64,000 nt of DNA, taken from positions 2,480,001 through 2,544,000 of the forward strand of contig OZ345359.1 of the NCBI GenBank assembly GCA_977006965.1, written 5' to 3'. Both the position numbers and the translations under genes were made by a program. The DNA is from Phymatolithon calcareum. Lineage: Eukaryota > Rhodophyta > Florideophyceae > Hapalidiales. The notes beneath the pieces were generated by a model. That model was not told the origin of the DNA. It did not search any database and saw only the letters and a program-made list of their open reading frames with translations. This document shows, one piece after another, positions 1-11,500 of this stretch. The first letter of the stretch is position 1, and every line of letters starts with the position of its first letter.

Positions 1-1
1 T

Positions 2-937
2 CTTCAACAAGGTCTCTACCGTCAGCATCCAGACGTTCCGGAAATGCATTCAGGTGTCAATGCCTCCCCCAGCATTCAACCCGGAGTGCTTCAATCCGTA
101 CCTGGGACGGACGTTTTATCCGTCGCCGAAGCATCACAAATCGGTATGTCCTTCGCCACCTCCGCCCCTGCTGGTCAGTTGGATCCATATCAGCAATTGC
201 CGGCCGGAGGATCACGAGAGTATCCCAATGCCGATTTCTGGCACACTGTGATCGATCACAACAAGCAGCAACAGGTGGCCGCAGCAGCTGCAGCCGCCGC
301 TGCAGCCGCATCTTCCAATGCGCACCGGCCAACAGGGACAACCTCGCAATTATTTCCCGTGAATGCATCGGCAGCACAAGTACTACCCACCCGTCCACTT
401 TCGAATCAACCGCGTCCGTCACAGATCGCAGAACCGCGCATCCAGAAGCCGATGTTGACCTGTGATGTGTGCGGTCGAACGTTTGGACAGAGGGGTTCTC
501 TCGGACGACACAAGAAGGCTGTGCATATGGGTGTACGTCCATTCCCGTGTGAGACTTGTGGGTTTTGTTTTCAGCAACGGTACGATCTTCGGAAACATAT
601 TCTTAGTGTGCATGAACATGAACGACCGTTCGCGTGTGAGATGAAGGATTGTAAGGCTGCTTTCTCACGTCGAGCTAAATTGCGCAAACATGTCACGACT
701 GTGCATTTGAAACAGCGTGACTTTGTTTGTGAGGTTTGTCAGAGCGCTTTTGGAGAAAAGTCAAATATGACGAAGCATATAAGAGCTGTGCATTTGCAGG
801 AACGGAAGTATCAGTGTTCGATTTGTAGAGCGGCTTTCAAGGAGAGGGGACATTGTACGAAGCATATGCTCACACAGCATAATGTGCAGCCGGGTCGTCA
901 TGGTACGGCGGCGGTCTCTCAAACACCGAGATCATAA
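2..937 (+). CDS. C2H2 zinc-finger protein, 5' end outside window
   Basis: The frame is open to the left edge, so the N-terminus is probably missing; the first ATG in the window is at 44 (297 aa from there). The first half is Ser/Pro/Gln-rich, with a run of about 12 alanines near residue 79. From about residue 138 to 280 there are five tandem C2H2 fingers (C-x2-C or C-x4-C, then H-x3/4-H), each with the usual hydrophobic core (for example GRTFGQRGSLGRHKKAVH). Fingers 2-5 follow short 6-9 residue linkers. Five fingers with a low-complexity N-terminus indicate a sequence-specific nuclear DNA-binding protein, probably a transcription factor; target genes cannot be inferred. The stop is TAA at 935. 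No intron is needed. Confidence 0.88.
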   Translation, partial: LQQGLYRQHPDVPEMHSGVNASPSIQPGVLQSVPGTDVLSVAEASQIGMSFATSAPAGQLDPYQQLPAGGSREYPNADFWHTVIDHNKQQQVAAAAAAAAAAASSNAHRPTGTTSQLFPVNASAAQVLPTRPLSNQPRPSQIAEPRIQKPMLTCDVCGRTFGQRGSLGRHKKAVHMGVRPFPCETCGFCFQQRYDLRKHILSVHEHERPFACEMKDCKAAFSRRAKLRKHVTTVHLKQRDFVCEVCQSAFGEKSNMTKHIRAVHLQERKYQCSICRAAFKERGHCTKHMLTQHNVQPGRHGTAAVSQTPRS

Positions 938-2081
938 TGGCAGTATTTTTTGCTGCATCGCTTGCTTATTGCTTCATGAAATGGATGAGATGTTGGCTTA
1001 ATCAATCCTCTGCCAATATGTAGCGCTTTAGGATGATGAGACTACGGTATTTGTAGAACAATAGTAGTTGTACGATTATTGTTGAAGTGCTCAGGCATTT
1101 GTAAATATCTTGTAGTGGCCGGCCTGCTATGTACAGTGCTTTTGAAGAAGACCTTTGAGTTGTTCTTTGGAAGTCAAGACAAAGTCTAGAAAGATACGAA
1201 TGGCATAGTCAGTGTCTCCTCCGTGTTCTTCAAGTGGACTGGACTGGTGGAAGAGAAAGCGAGGAAGTAATAGTGACTGTAGCTCTCCTCACTGGATCCG
1301 AACTGCACGATCATCGTGATGACGATCATCATCTCAGCAGTCACACATCTACACGTACAGTATCTATATTAGTCATTGATTGCAAAACAACATGATTTTA
1401 CCCTAATGCACCTAATGCATGCATTCTCCGAAATTCATTTCTAAGAATGATTGTCAATTCTAATTTTTCGGATGCAAACACACAATTATGCACACGAGAT
1501 GAATTCCCTGCTCGCACAGCTGGGCGTTCCGTCTACTAAGGCCGATTCATTCATTCATTGTCTGAATTGCAATTCAGAGGATAACAAGGGCGAGCGGGCA
1601 ATCATGCGACTTGATAGATACGGCTAACGCAATCGAATCCATAAACATATTGTGAGCACTGCCCGCCTGACCAGACCAGACTGGCTGTATAAAGGAATAC
1701 AAACGAATGCCGTCCGGCAGCCGTGAGGGATACTTTTGTTTGGATAGTTTCATGCATGCTGCGAGGGACAGCCGTCGTCAACTGGTTCGCAGTTGATATG
1801 AGAAAATTCAATAAACGAATACCTACCTTCCACGCTAGGCGCAGGCAAGTCCGGACGGCCGAAAACGGCAATCAATACTCCATTCAATCGGTCAAGCTCG
1901 ATCGACGATTTCGCATGCAAGGAGGAAAGTAGTTGATCTGCCTTTTACTACAGTACAGTACTGGGACAACTCGCTAGCAGCATACATGAACTAAGCAAGT
2001 TTCCTCATTTGCGCGCGGTGCACCGCACGTCGATAAATAGCACCATATCACATACACTCGCTACACCAACCAACAACAGCC
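938..2081. other. Intergenic, no gene recognised
   Basis: This lies between the zinc-finger gene and the 3' end of the convergent BTB gene. Only short ORFs without recognisable motifs occur. It holds several copies of the GTACAGT/ACTGTAC-type motif discussed in the findings (about 1131, 1355 and 1951-1963) and a small direct/inverted ATCATC patch near 1310-1335. Confidence 0.6.
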
Positions 2082-3251
2082 CTACAATATAGGACTACTC
2101 GACGGATTGCTATGTTTCCTTCGATGACTCTGTCCATAACTCGCATTACTAACCCGATGATCCGACGGCACATAAGGATATGGTGAATTTCCATTCCCTC
2201 CAACCCCATTCCCCGTCACACTCCTCCTTCTCAGTATCTTATCCTCATCCCCTCCAGCGCCGCGCCGTTCAGCGTTAAGTTTCCCACTCGCAACCTTCTC
2301 CAATCGCTCCGAAGCAAGCCTCGCATTCCGATCCGCCTCATTCTTTCCAAAAAGCGCCACCTGATATGCCGCCCCAAGTTCCTCAAGGTCGCGATCCTTC
2401 TCAAAGTTCAAATTCTCCAACTTCTCCGCTCTAGAAAGCAAAATCCCCACCAACATCCCGGGAAGCGCCGGACTTTCCGCCGCGCTATCATTCCGGTTAA
2501 CCTCGCGCAATTCATGCGTGCGCATACGAGAGAAGTCCACCAATCGGAGCGCCTTCTGCAATCTTCCTTGCCGCCGCACAGTTTTCTCAGCCACATCTGC
2601 AGCCGGTGTCGTGTCGGCCGCCGCCCACTCCATAAGCGCGTCAAACCACAGCTTTTCATACGTGAGAATATCAGGCTCCACAAATGTACCCGCACCAGGA
2701 CGTCGAAGATTACACACAACCTCGTAAGACGCCATGGAAAACTCCGACGAACGCACAACACGCAGAAAGTGCGCAGGCTCCTCAATGAAACTTTTCAGCT
2801 GCTCCACGGCGGCGTCGTCACCGATGTGCAGCGCGAATCCGAGAACGCGCAGACAGTTCTCTTCAGACACTTGTGCAAGAGCTGCGGAACGGGCGACGGT
2901 TGCCACGTGGTCGATGCGGAAACGATGGCCGAAATCCCAGACCTGTCCGGCCAACTTCCAGTCTGTGGCGGCGGTGGATAGTTCGCCGCCGTATATTAGG
3001 GAGAGTGATTCGCTCACGGCGGAAGGGGTGAAGTCGGAGACGCGTACTACACCCTCGGCGTTGTCGCGGAGACCGGTGGAAAACATGGTGCGGAAAACAT
3101 CTGATACGGTGCTTAGTACTATGCGATGGGCGCGTAGAACGGTCTCGCCGGATTTGGGCGGCTGAGCTTCCACTATTAGACGCACGTCGAAATGCTCGTC
3201 CGAGGGTGACTCGAGCAGCATTTTTTGGAGAACGGCCTTGGCGAACGCCAT
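2082..3251 (-). CDS. BTB/POZ-BACK domain protein
   Basis: A 389-aa single-exon protein. Residues about 15-110 look like a BTB/POZ domain: a FDVRLIV strand, then LRAHRIVLSTVSDVFRTMF (the A2-A3 helices of BTB) and a SLIYGGEL segment. Residues about 115-270 are helical and match a BACK-type extension (SEENCLRVLGFALHIG, then a leucine-rich helix pair). The C-terminal 70 residues are basic and Ser/Asn/Gly-rich, probably disordered. BTB-BACK proteins usually serve as substrate adaptors for cullin-3 ubiquitin ligases, but no Kelch or other substrate domain follows here, so the partner is unknown. The ATG at 3251 is the first in frame before the BTB core. A GC-rich, G-strand-biased leader lies just upstream (3255-3320). 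Confidence 0.8.
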   Translation of the reverse strand: MAFAKAVLQKMLLESPSDEHFDVRLIVEAQPPKSGETVLRAHRIVLSTVSDVFRTMFSTGLRDNAEGVVRVSDFTPSAVSESLSLIYGGELSTAATDWKLAGQVWDFGHRFRIDHVATVARSAALAQVSEENCLRVLGFALHIGDDAAVEQLKSFIEEPAHFLRVVRSSEFSMASYEVVCNLRRPGAGTFVEPDILTYEKLWFDALMEWAAADTTPAADVAEKTVRRQGRLQKALRLVDFSRMRTHELREVNRNDSAAESPALPGMLVGILLSRAEKLENLNFEKDRDLEELGAAYQVALFGKNEADRNARLASERLEKVASGKLNAERRGAGGDEDKILRRRSVTGNGVGGNGNSPYPYVPSDHRVSNASYGQSHRRKHSNPSSSPIL

Positions 3252-5190
3252 GGTGCTTGCTGCGCGTGGCGGAGGGAAGGGGCGAGGGGGCGAGAGGGCG
3301 AGGGGGGAAGGAGGAGCAGGCAGGGTTATTTAGAAAGGGGGCATAAAGGAAGCAGTTTACGTTTGCCGAACGGTACGTCCGACGATGGGAGGCAGGTCCA
3401 ATCGATGGCAGTGTCCCACACGTGTATGAGGGGATACTTGTCATTGAATGATTGGTGAAAAAGGGCTTTGTTTTGAAATTGTGACGTTTTGATTGGCGAA
3501 GGGAGGGAAAACTGGCGCGAGATTTTGTGCACCGCTGTCTGCGTGTAAACTATGATACTGTAGGATCCTGGGATCACAGTGGGGGTGAGGGTGTATCATT
3601 TGATCGTCGGATATGAGAGCGTTCCACAGGATTAAGGTCAGTCTGATCGGTTTCGTCGACATGGACGATACTGGAAGATACTGTAGTGGAAAACTGCATG
3701 CCAACTTCCCCAGCAGTTCGCACCTCTGGTGCACCTACAGTACTACAGTGCAGTGCAACAGGGCATACCGAAGCGACACTATCGTGCAATCTCATTATTG
3801 ACGAAATGTTTCATCTGCGGCATCCTTGTGAGGACTACGCAGCGCGAAGCGAATACAGCGGCGGTGGTGTCTTTTCGGTGCACGGAAAGTCGACGTTTGG
3901 TTTCCGGGACAGAGTTCGTAGGCAACGCGTCAGAAGGAAGTCACTGGCGTTTGTTTGTTTGTGAATTTGCGTTTCATGACGACTCGAGAAAATTGATTGC
4001 ATTTCCTCGAATACTGTACAGTACAGGTGTTTGCAAAACTCACTGCACCGGAAACTGCGAATGAATGAATGAATGAAGTTGAAACTACAGTAGATCGACT
4101 TTCAGCTTTTTCGGTAGAGACGGACTCCATAACTCTTGGAAGATTCGTGCCATTTACTGCCACTTGCGTACTTCTGCACTCACGCACTTTGAGTACAGTT
4201 GGACCGGTTTCCATTCGCGACTCTAGCAGAGTGCGTAAAAGTCGACACAGTATTTGAGTGAGTAGTCTACATTACGCATACATTCCACGCTCAGCTCAGA
4301 ACAGTTTTTTGTCCGGCATGTGAGCGTAGACCATCCAGACAAAGGACCGTTCTGAGTGCGGACTATATGCGTAATGTAGACCATTCACTCAAATACTGCA
4401 TTGCATCGACTTTTACGCTCTCTCACGCATGGTTTTCGAGTCTGCACTTCACGGTGGCTGTGAAAAAGATGAAGTCCGTCCATATTTTGCGACTGATGCG
4501 AAAGAAGTCAACATCTTATTCTCAACTTCTTTTCCAGCTGCGCTTTGTGCTGTTACTGTTCGAAGGCAACTGAATGCATACACGGTCCATGGTGGCCGTG
4601 CAATAGTATTTCATCGTGGGCGAAAGCAAACGCATTGCAGGATCCTGCAATGTGTTTGATAACGATTCTGTACTGTACTGTATGATACAGGAGCCATTCC
4701 TCGTGTCTTGATGCAACACAATCCAAACGGGTGGCGGCACTCTTTCCCCTGCAGCCACACGTTATTGCGGGCGACGTGATTCTCGAAAACAGCACAGCAC
4801 AGCACCTCATGTCATCTGCCATCGTTGGATGACAAACTTTGCCACCCACACTGTATCGCTGACTCGCATTCTGTCCCCTGCTTGTTCCGCTACCTCTACT
4901 GCCTGGCCGTCTTGCCCAGACATCCTATCTGTGCTCATGGCCACTGGGGAATGCCGCCCAACATCATGTTGATGCTCAGTGAACTGTTTCATTCAGTAAT
5001 CCCGGCACACATCTACAGTAGCATCATCAATGGCAAAAGCACTGTATGCACGAAGTGGTGAAATTCTTCTTGTTTACAAAAATCTAACTAAAATACACCA
5101 GGGCACATTTCCACTTCCCCTCCCCTCTACCAACAACTGTACATCGGACGGACAGCGTCCATCAACCATTCCTCCCTTCCTCCCACGTTC
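3252..5190. other. Intergenic with inverted repeat, no gene recognised
   Basis: About 1.9 kb between the head of the BTB gene and the tail of the double-ACID gene. ORFs here are short, overlap on both strands and carry no motifs. It includes ACTGTAC-type motifs (4011-4025, 4668-4690), a short GAAT tandem repeat near 4060-4078 and a long imperfect inverted repeat (4229-4422, listed separately). Confidence 0.6.
4229..4422. repeat. Long imperfect inverted repeat (hairpin)
   Basis: The arm at 4229-4315 pairs with 4332-4422. The best stretch is GTCTACATTACGCATA (left arm, 4265-4280) against its complement TATGCGTAATGTAGAC (right arm, 4366-4381). It continues outward through CAGTATTTGAGTGA and GCGTAAAAGTCG, and inward through a CAGAAC...TTTGTC block, with scattered mismatches and small indels. 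No coding potential is conserved between the arms. It could be a MITE remnant or a transcribed fold-back. No TSD was identified. Confidence 0.7.
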
Positions 5191-6243
5191 CTATTCCTCC
5201 GCAATCGGTCGAAAAACTCCAAGCAAAGAATGACCAACAGTCGCCATCTCCATCCCCCAAAGATACAACACTCCCCTTCGTCCCCCCCTTTCCTCACACG
5301 GAATCTCAAACGCCAGCAAACTTTGCGCCAAAACCTTAACCAACTCCACCAATTTCCCCTCCCTCCTCTCAACCCTATTCTCATCAACCGCCACAATCCT
5401 CACATACCACTGTGCCATCTCCTCATCCATATACTGAAAAATCGCATCACAACTCTTCACCCTCGCCGAGTCACACACAATAGTCCCCGGCCACGACCTC
5501 GCCTCCCTAACCTCCTGCCGTCCCGCCACAGCATGCGGCACAGCCACACAATGCAACTCCAAATCGTTCGCATGACCTCTGACATACAACGTCCCCTCCC
5601 AAACCCTTCCATCCCGGTTCGCCCCCTCCCACGCTGCAGCGGGTAGATGTTCCGCCAACGGCAGCATATTCTCCAATCCACCAAAAGGCTCCTCGTACCC
5701 TGTCATCTGCATCGGCGTCTCCCGCGGACGAAACACCCCGAGAATGGAGTTGCCATGTCGCGGCATCTCCATCGCCCACAGGAAGAGTGCACCACCAGCA
5801 CAAGGAATATCAAACGCCAACTGCCGCTCAATCATCACGGCCGCCAGCTGCCCGATCTGCGCGCTCGGCATCTCACCGCCGATGTCCGATATAGCGAAGA
5901 GACGCACAAACCACTGCGAGGAAGGATGATCCATGTCGGCGAATACTTGCGCACACGTCTTCACACGCGACGAGTCGCAGTGCAGGTCGGACGGCCAGAG
6001 ACGCGTGTCGTTCACGGCGGCCCGTCCCGGCGTCGTGTGTGCGTCGGCGGCTACGCACACAGTCATGTCGTTGCGGTAGCCGCGCACGTGCAGCCGTCCA
6101 TGCCACACGCGCGCGGAAGACGGCCCGTCGCGGTTGGCGGATGCGGCGTATGACGCGGTGGGGGAGGGGAGATGTGTGCCGAGGGGGGTCATGTTCTCCA
6201 GACCGGTCAGGTGCGGGTAGATATTGCCGTCGGCGGGGTCCAT
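5191..6243 (-). CDS. Protein of two MED25-ACID/PTOV-like domains
   Basis: A 350-aa single-exon protein; the first ATG is at 6243 (the two codons upstream are GTG CCC). It is built from a duplicated unit. Each half has a linker (GLENMTPLGTHLP near residue 14, GLENMLPLAEHLP near 189) and then a domain of about 130 residues (about 45-176 and 212-348). Both domains share W-x-G-x-L-x-VRG, ND, WP-x2-(L/I)-x-CDS, K-x-C, F-x-x-MD, QW(F/Y)VR, LAF(D/E)IPC and (L/F)LW-x-MEM followed by (S/I)LGVFRP. The spacing W-G-L ... WP ... L-G-(I/V)-x-P resembles the activator-interaction domain of MED25/PTOV1, a SPOC-like barrel; that assignment is by pattern only. The same domain occurs at the end of the MED16-like protein at 35.6 kb and twice in the 45.3 kb protein, but this copy is much more diverged, so it is an older paralogue. 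There is no vWA domain, so it is not a complete MED25. Confidence 0.72.
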   Translation of the reverse strand: MDPADGNIYPHLTGLENMTPLGTHLPSPTASYAASANRDGPSSARVWHGRLHVRGYRNDMTVCVAADAHTTPGRAAVNDTRLWPSDLHCDSSRVKTCAQVFADMDHPSSQWFVRLFAISDIGGEMPSAQIGQLAAVMIERQLAFDIPCAGGALFLWAMEMPRHGNSILGVFRPRETPMQMTGYEEPFGGLENMLPLAEHLPAAAWEGANRDGRVWEGTLYVRGHANDLELHCVAVPHAVAGRQEVREARSWPGTIVCDSARVKSCDAIFQYMDEEMAQWYVRIVAVDENRVERREGKLVELVKVLAQSLLAFEIPCEERGGRRGVLYLWGMEMATVGHSLLGVFRPIAEE

Positions 6244-7638
6244 GGGCACGGCGGTGGGCGGGAGGATTAAGGATGGGTTATGGGGGGTGGCAAGACATGA
6301 TGTGGGGGTGCATGTATTTCAGGGAGGAAAGATTGGCGGCGGTCGTGCATGTGTGCAGCCTCGTGCAAGGGCGTGCGGTGGCAGGCAGGTGGGGAGATAA
6401 TTTTTAGATGGCGAATGGGGTGTGAGTTGTGATGCGATTGGAGTTTTCGGGAGACGTGTGGGAATTTGACAAGTGGAGGGGATGTGAATTTGGGAAATTT
6501 AAGAGTTGGTTGCTTGTTGGCTGCAGCGAACTGAATGAATGAATGAATCGAACCGACCGACCGACCGCGGTTCAGAAGGGAGATGCATGCATGCATGCAT
6601 GCAAGGAGGGGATGGACCAGCTGAGTGATCGCAACCAGTAGTCATCCGGGATGGTTATCTACAGGTTGGACAGATTGATTCCAATGGACGAGACGCTTCG
6701 CGCTCCCCACATATTGCACTGTACATTCACTTCCGCGCCTGGCTGGACTGCGCGCCGGGTCCTCCATATCGTGGATTGTCCACACCGCGCGGTATTTCTC
6801 TATTGTACTGTACTGTAGGTGAAAAATGAAATCAGATTCAACTCCACCGCATATCATATCATACTGGAGTTCGCACGTTAAAAGCTAATTCACTTGTGTC
6901 GTTGGCATAGATATGATACATGATATGATAGCAGTAGCTGCATCTTATCGGATTGGAAGAGCGTTACTGCAATCGCCGGCATCATAGAATACTGCACTGT
7001 ATGATACATTAAATGTTTGTTTACAATCCCAACGGATATCATATTTGTTGCTTGTCTTAGCTCGAGTTCAGTACAGTACAATTGCTACAAATTGTACTGA
7101 ACGATAGGAGATTCAACTGCCCTTTCCGTTCCGCCCAGCTGGCCTTCCTTTTCTCACTTCACGCTCTGTTGTTGTCCTCTTACACAGTTTCGCTCATTGA
7201 GTGAGTCCTATGATACAATAGAATTCTATATGTCTTGGAAGGTGCACGAACGCATAATTTATACACAATTATCGACCGCTTCCGTTGCAATTAATCTTTC
7301 AATTGAATACGATCGCCGCATATTTAAGGCAACATGCACGCACGCACACTATACTGTACAATGCAGCCGTTAACTTTACATTCCATGCATTACGCAACAG
7401 CATGCACTACAATCCAGTCAAGTCCAGTCCAGTCCAGTCCAATCCGGTACCGTAGTAATAACAGCTCGAGTCCTCTCCCCATTTATGCTGTACAGTGTTG
7501 ACGAACGGATTGTTCACGGGAATGCATGCACGGGAAAACCCTGGTCTATGAAATCCTGTGTTCTATCCCGCTGCATGCATGAGTTTCTGCATCTGCTTCT
7601 ACACCTCTGACCACAATACTGTACAATATGTGATCAGC

Positions 7639-7709
7639 GTAATTGTTCATTTTATTGAGGTACCCGGTGCCCCCGTGAATGAGTAAGTTGGCAACCTTCC
7701 ATTCTAGAG
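7639..7709 (-). mobile_element. 71-bp retroposon fragment with 12-bp TSD
   Basis: Flanked by identical 12-bp direct repeats TATGTGATCAGC at 7627-7638 and 7710-7721. The insert matches, in reverse orientation, part of 63660-63735 (shared blocks GGAAGGTTGCCAACTTA and CCTCAATAAAATGAACAATT). The AATAAAA block near one end suggests the 3' end of a retroposon whose 5' part was lost on insertion. It is too short to assign to a family. Confidence 0.7.
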
Positions 7710-8360
7710 TATGTGATCAGCAATGTGTATGCGTTGATCATCAGCGCACTCCCCAGGTTGGTAGCTTGTTCTGGCGTGCATGGCACCACCTAGCAGATGC
7801 CTGCAAATAAGATATCTAGAGCCGAAATGCCGCGACGCCTCATCTCAACGTCTACAGTATGGTACATTCTACGGTGCTTTGTATATTTTCGGCTTAACGT
7901 GTCCTTATTTGATGCATGCACTGTAGAGCTTTTCGATTTCAAACCTCATCCGTTAAACCAACGCAAATGCCTAATACTGTACTGTACGTCGCACTTTGAT
8001 AATGTACAACAAAATTTGCTGCTGGCAATCCCGGCCGTTTTCGCCGCTTCATCAGGGACGAGAAGAATCATGTGACGATTTCGTCCACAGGTCGATTCGA
8101 AAACGCTTGTAGACGTAATCAAAATTCTGAACAATGAGAACCGGTTTTCAAACAGTTTCAGACGCTTGCCTATTGCGTGAGCAATCTTTCCGCAACAAAG
8201 AAAGAAAGAAAGAAAACGCATTGTTGACATCGAGTTGCTGCGCCTATAACACACTGTATCATAAGCCAACAAAGACTCTTTCTAACTCGATTTGTTCCGC
8301 GCACAAATTTTTTAGTACTGTACAGTATCAGACGTTTCAATCTCGCGCGCGCGGAAGATG

Positions 8361-8410
8361 AGCAGACACGCGCTGGGAAAACAATCATTGTTTCCCAGCG
8401 CGTGTCTGCT
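8361..8410. repeat. Perfect 20-bp hairpin with 10-nt loop
   Basis: The arm AGCAGACACGCGCTGGGAAA at 8361-8380 is exactly complementary to 8391-8410 around a 10-nt loop. It lies 136 bp beyond the stop codon of the POL5-like gene (on its 3' side) and is bracketed by ACTGTAC-type palindromes at 8314-8329 and 8431-8448. Possible roles are a 3' end processing signal, a small-RNA precursor or a transposon scar; nothing in the sequence decides between them. Confidence 0.75.
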
Positions 8411-8545
8411 ACAGTAGTGCAGAGCCGAATATACTGTACTGTACAGTGTGAATGAATTTCTGCAAGTGGTCCACGTCCGTTCCTGTCCCGCTTCGCTGCC
8501 CAGAAACCGCTCGATCGAACAGTACATTCTTTACTTCTTACATTA

Positions 8546-11500
8546 CTAATGCTTTGCCTTCTTCCCCTTCTTCTGAGCACTCCCCAAATCACCGGCATTC
8601 CCTTCACTCGTCGCATCAAGCCCGCGCTTCATACCGCGGATATCCCTTCGAAGTTTGCCATACATTTTGTTCGAATGTGCAAGTTGGAAAATGGTCTGCG
8701 AGTAAAACTTCGTGATAACCCCCACTCTTTCGCCCGTTCTCAAGATTCCTAAAAACTCCTTCAGAATCACTTCGTCCTTCCACAGCTCTTCTGCTTCCTT
8801 ATCACTTAGACATTCTCCCATCTCGTTAATCCGATCCCAGTACGGCTTAGCCACCAAAGGCTCGTCGCTATGCAATGTTGCAGCCCTTGCCGCCAGAAGA
8901 TGCAACCCTTCCATTGCACGCCTTCGCTCGCGAATGGCTTTCTCCTTCGAGACGAAAATTTCTTGTGCGCGTAGCGCAAGCAGCACCATTTCCGCCGGAG
9001 CGACTTCGCCAAATGACTTGAACAGAGTGTTCGACACGTGACGGCTGCGTCCTTGCAGATACAATGTCCACAGCTGGTTGTAATAATCAACAAGGTCCTT
9101 GTACCCATTGGTGTGATGCTTGGCGTACATTTCCAGAATTGTAGTAGCAGTTCGAGCTATGACAGTCGGCAGAGCTGTAATCTGTTGTCGACCGCCGCGG
9201 TATTTGACGACGCATGTAAACAAACGTTGTGCAAAATCAGCCATCAAATCGACATCCGTCAACTCGGCAACAAATAACTGCTTTTTGCTCATGTACTTTT
9301 CGCAGAGAAGAGCCACGCGCTTCGCACAGGCAGAGGCGTCATGTTCATTGCTCAATACAAATTCTTGAAGTCTTACGAAAATGTCGAAGAATACAGCGAC
9401 AGTCTTCTGGTCACACTTGTGCTTCTTACTTTCAACCTTGAGTCTCAAACGATTTGCAGCGATTCCTATTACCGCCAACAGTTTGTTAATACGATCTTCA
9501 GTGCCCTGTTTGGCCATCTTCGCAGCAGCCTTCTTTTCCGTCACCAGCTTCATATGCTGCCCAAGGTGCTTGTCAAAAGCTGCAAGAACGGATGGATCCT
9601 CAGTATCCGGATCGACGTCGACATCCAGAATATCACTTTCCTCATTGCCCGCATCTTCCACCTTTCCAGACTTCCCAGTCTTTTCAACTTCCTGTGTCTC
9701 CTCGTTTTTAGACTCCCCAACTGTGTCCCCATCCTCGGGAAGCGACGCTGGACCGTCTCCATCTACGCTCATCTCCATCACGGACTCATCATCTGACTCC
9801 GACATCGCGTTGGCGGGGTCTTCGGCCTTCGACAAGTCATTCTTAGCAGCATCGAGCATATCAAAAAGGACTGCAGTGACAGAATCATCAATACTTTCAG
9901 CAAGTAGTTCCACACCAATTTTCGCAACAACCCCCATATTCGCGTCCCCATCGCACATAACACACAGCAGGTGCGCAGTTTGTTCCAATGCCGACGCCGC
10001 TCCGTCGCCACCATCTTCTTCCACTAAACTGCTCACGCACTTGGAAACAAGGTCGGACACTTTTTCCAAGTGCTTATAGTTGTTGTAGTGAATCGGCGAC
10101 TTGGGTTGGAAACACGCGATCTTGAGGTACCTGGCCACCGTTACCAAGCAACTCTTAATTCTTGGGGCTGACCTTTTCTTCGACACCAGGACTTGCAACG
10201 AAGAGTTCAGTTTCCGCACCGGTTCACGCAAGCTCCATTTCTCATTAGAAGCTGGAAACTCCATATTCGTCTTGCTCGCGGTACGTTCCACCATTGCATC
10301 CAACAGCCGCTCCGCAAGTTCCAGTCTCTTGACCACCGTACCAGACTTTTGACCTACTAGTAAAGAATCTAGCAGACGCATGAAGCAATAGACTCCCGTC
10401 ATATTGTCGAGCTGAGGTTCAGCAGTTGGTAGCGCCTTGGAAAAATATTGCGACGACAAATCTGCTTCCAACGTGGCCATTTGGCTTCTGAAAGATTCTG
10501 GAGCCTTGGGCATTGGAGGATACGGCCCAGTCTTTTCCAACCTCCCCCTAACGCCCGGCTTGGTTCCAGGAAGACGATGGGACGAAGCCGACATTATCAC
10601 AATATGCAAGAAAGGACCCAAAAGACGCGGGCAGACAGCAGTGCAACGCTCAAGGATCTTAATGTATCCTTCACGCAGAGTTCTCGCATTTGCCACGTCT
10701 GGTGGCTGCAGGAAAAAGTATGCAATGCTAGCGAAAAAATCCGGTACGGTTTCCTCCCCCAAGGCTTCGGGAACACATGCCAATTTTCCAAGTATGAGCG
10801 GTTGATGATGGTGTCTTTCAACAACCCATCGGATTATGTACTCTGCAAGAGATGCACGGTGCGACGCTGAGAGTTTGGAGCAAGTGCACACGCTGTACAA
10901 ATCCTCAAAAAGCTTTTCCTTAACAGCATCGAAGCGTTCCACTAACACAGCATGGCGAGCTTTGCTATGAATCGGACCGGTGGACTTCCCCATGCGAAAG
11001 ACTGTGTTGACGACCCCCGTGTAAGTATCCCTGTTCAGCACATATTCGTAAGGTTCATCCTCAGTTAGGCATGCTAACGCGGACGGTAGCATCATCGGCA
11101 TGAGAAGCCTTTTCTCAATGCTTTTGACTCGGTAGACAAGTTTCGGAATGACGAGGTCCTTCCAAAACGTAGAAATGCCTCCAAAGTGTGCCTTCGCCGG
11201 AGCCGTTGAAAAGTATCGCAATATCAGCGCCCATGCTGTCGGTAGACCGCGCACATCAACGCAAATCTCAGCAACTTCATCCACTTGCATGACAGCTTCC
11301 TCTTCCTGGTCTTCGCCATCTTTCGGAGGTGCGCCATACACGGCAGGAAAGCCGGTGTCAAACATTGCCAAGAGAGGCTCACTAATATCGGACAGTTGCG
11401 GGTACAGCTTTTGGAATGCTTCCACCGAAATGACTTCGTACTCCATGAACAGCAGAAGCGCCATTGTTACACCATCATGCATCTTCGATCGTTCCTCGGC

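Larger units (their letters stand above)
6244..8545. other. Intergenic rich in simple repeats and palindromes
   Basis: 2.3 kb without a recognisable gene, between the start of the double-ACID gene and the stop of the POL5-like gene. It contains stacked microsatellites at 6529-6603 (GAAT, CCGA and ATGC units), an AGTCC tandem near 7408-7438, a 71-bp retroposon fragment (7639-7709), an AAAG run near 8200 and a perfect hairpin (8361-8410). It also has the densest set of ACTGTAC-type motifs in the window (about 6803, 7070, 7351, 7490, 7617, 7976, 8314 and 8431). Confidence 0.6.

Noticed and set aside
5191-6243. A complete MED25 orthologue
   Set aside because: No von Willebrand A domain or other MED25 region is present; only the ACID-like domain occurs, twice.
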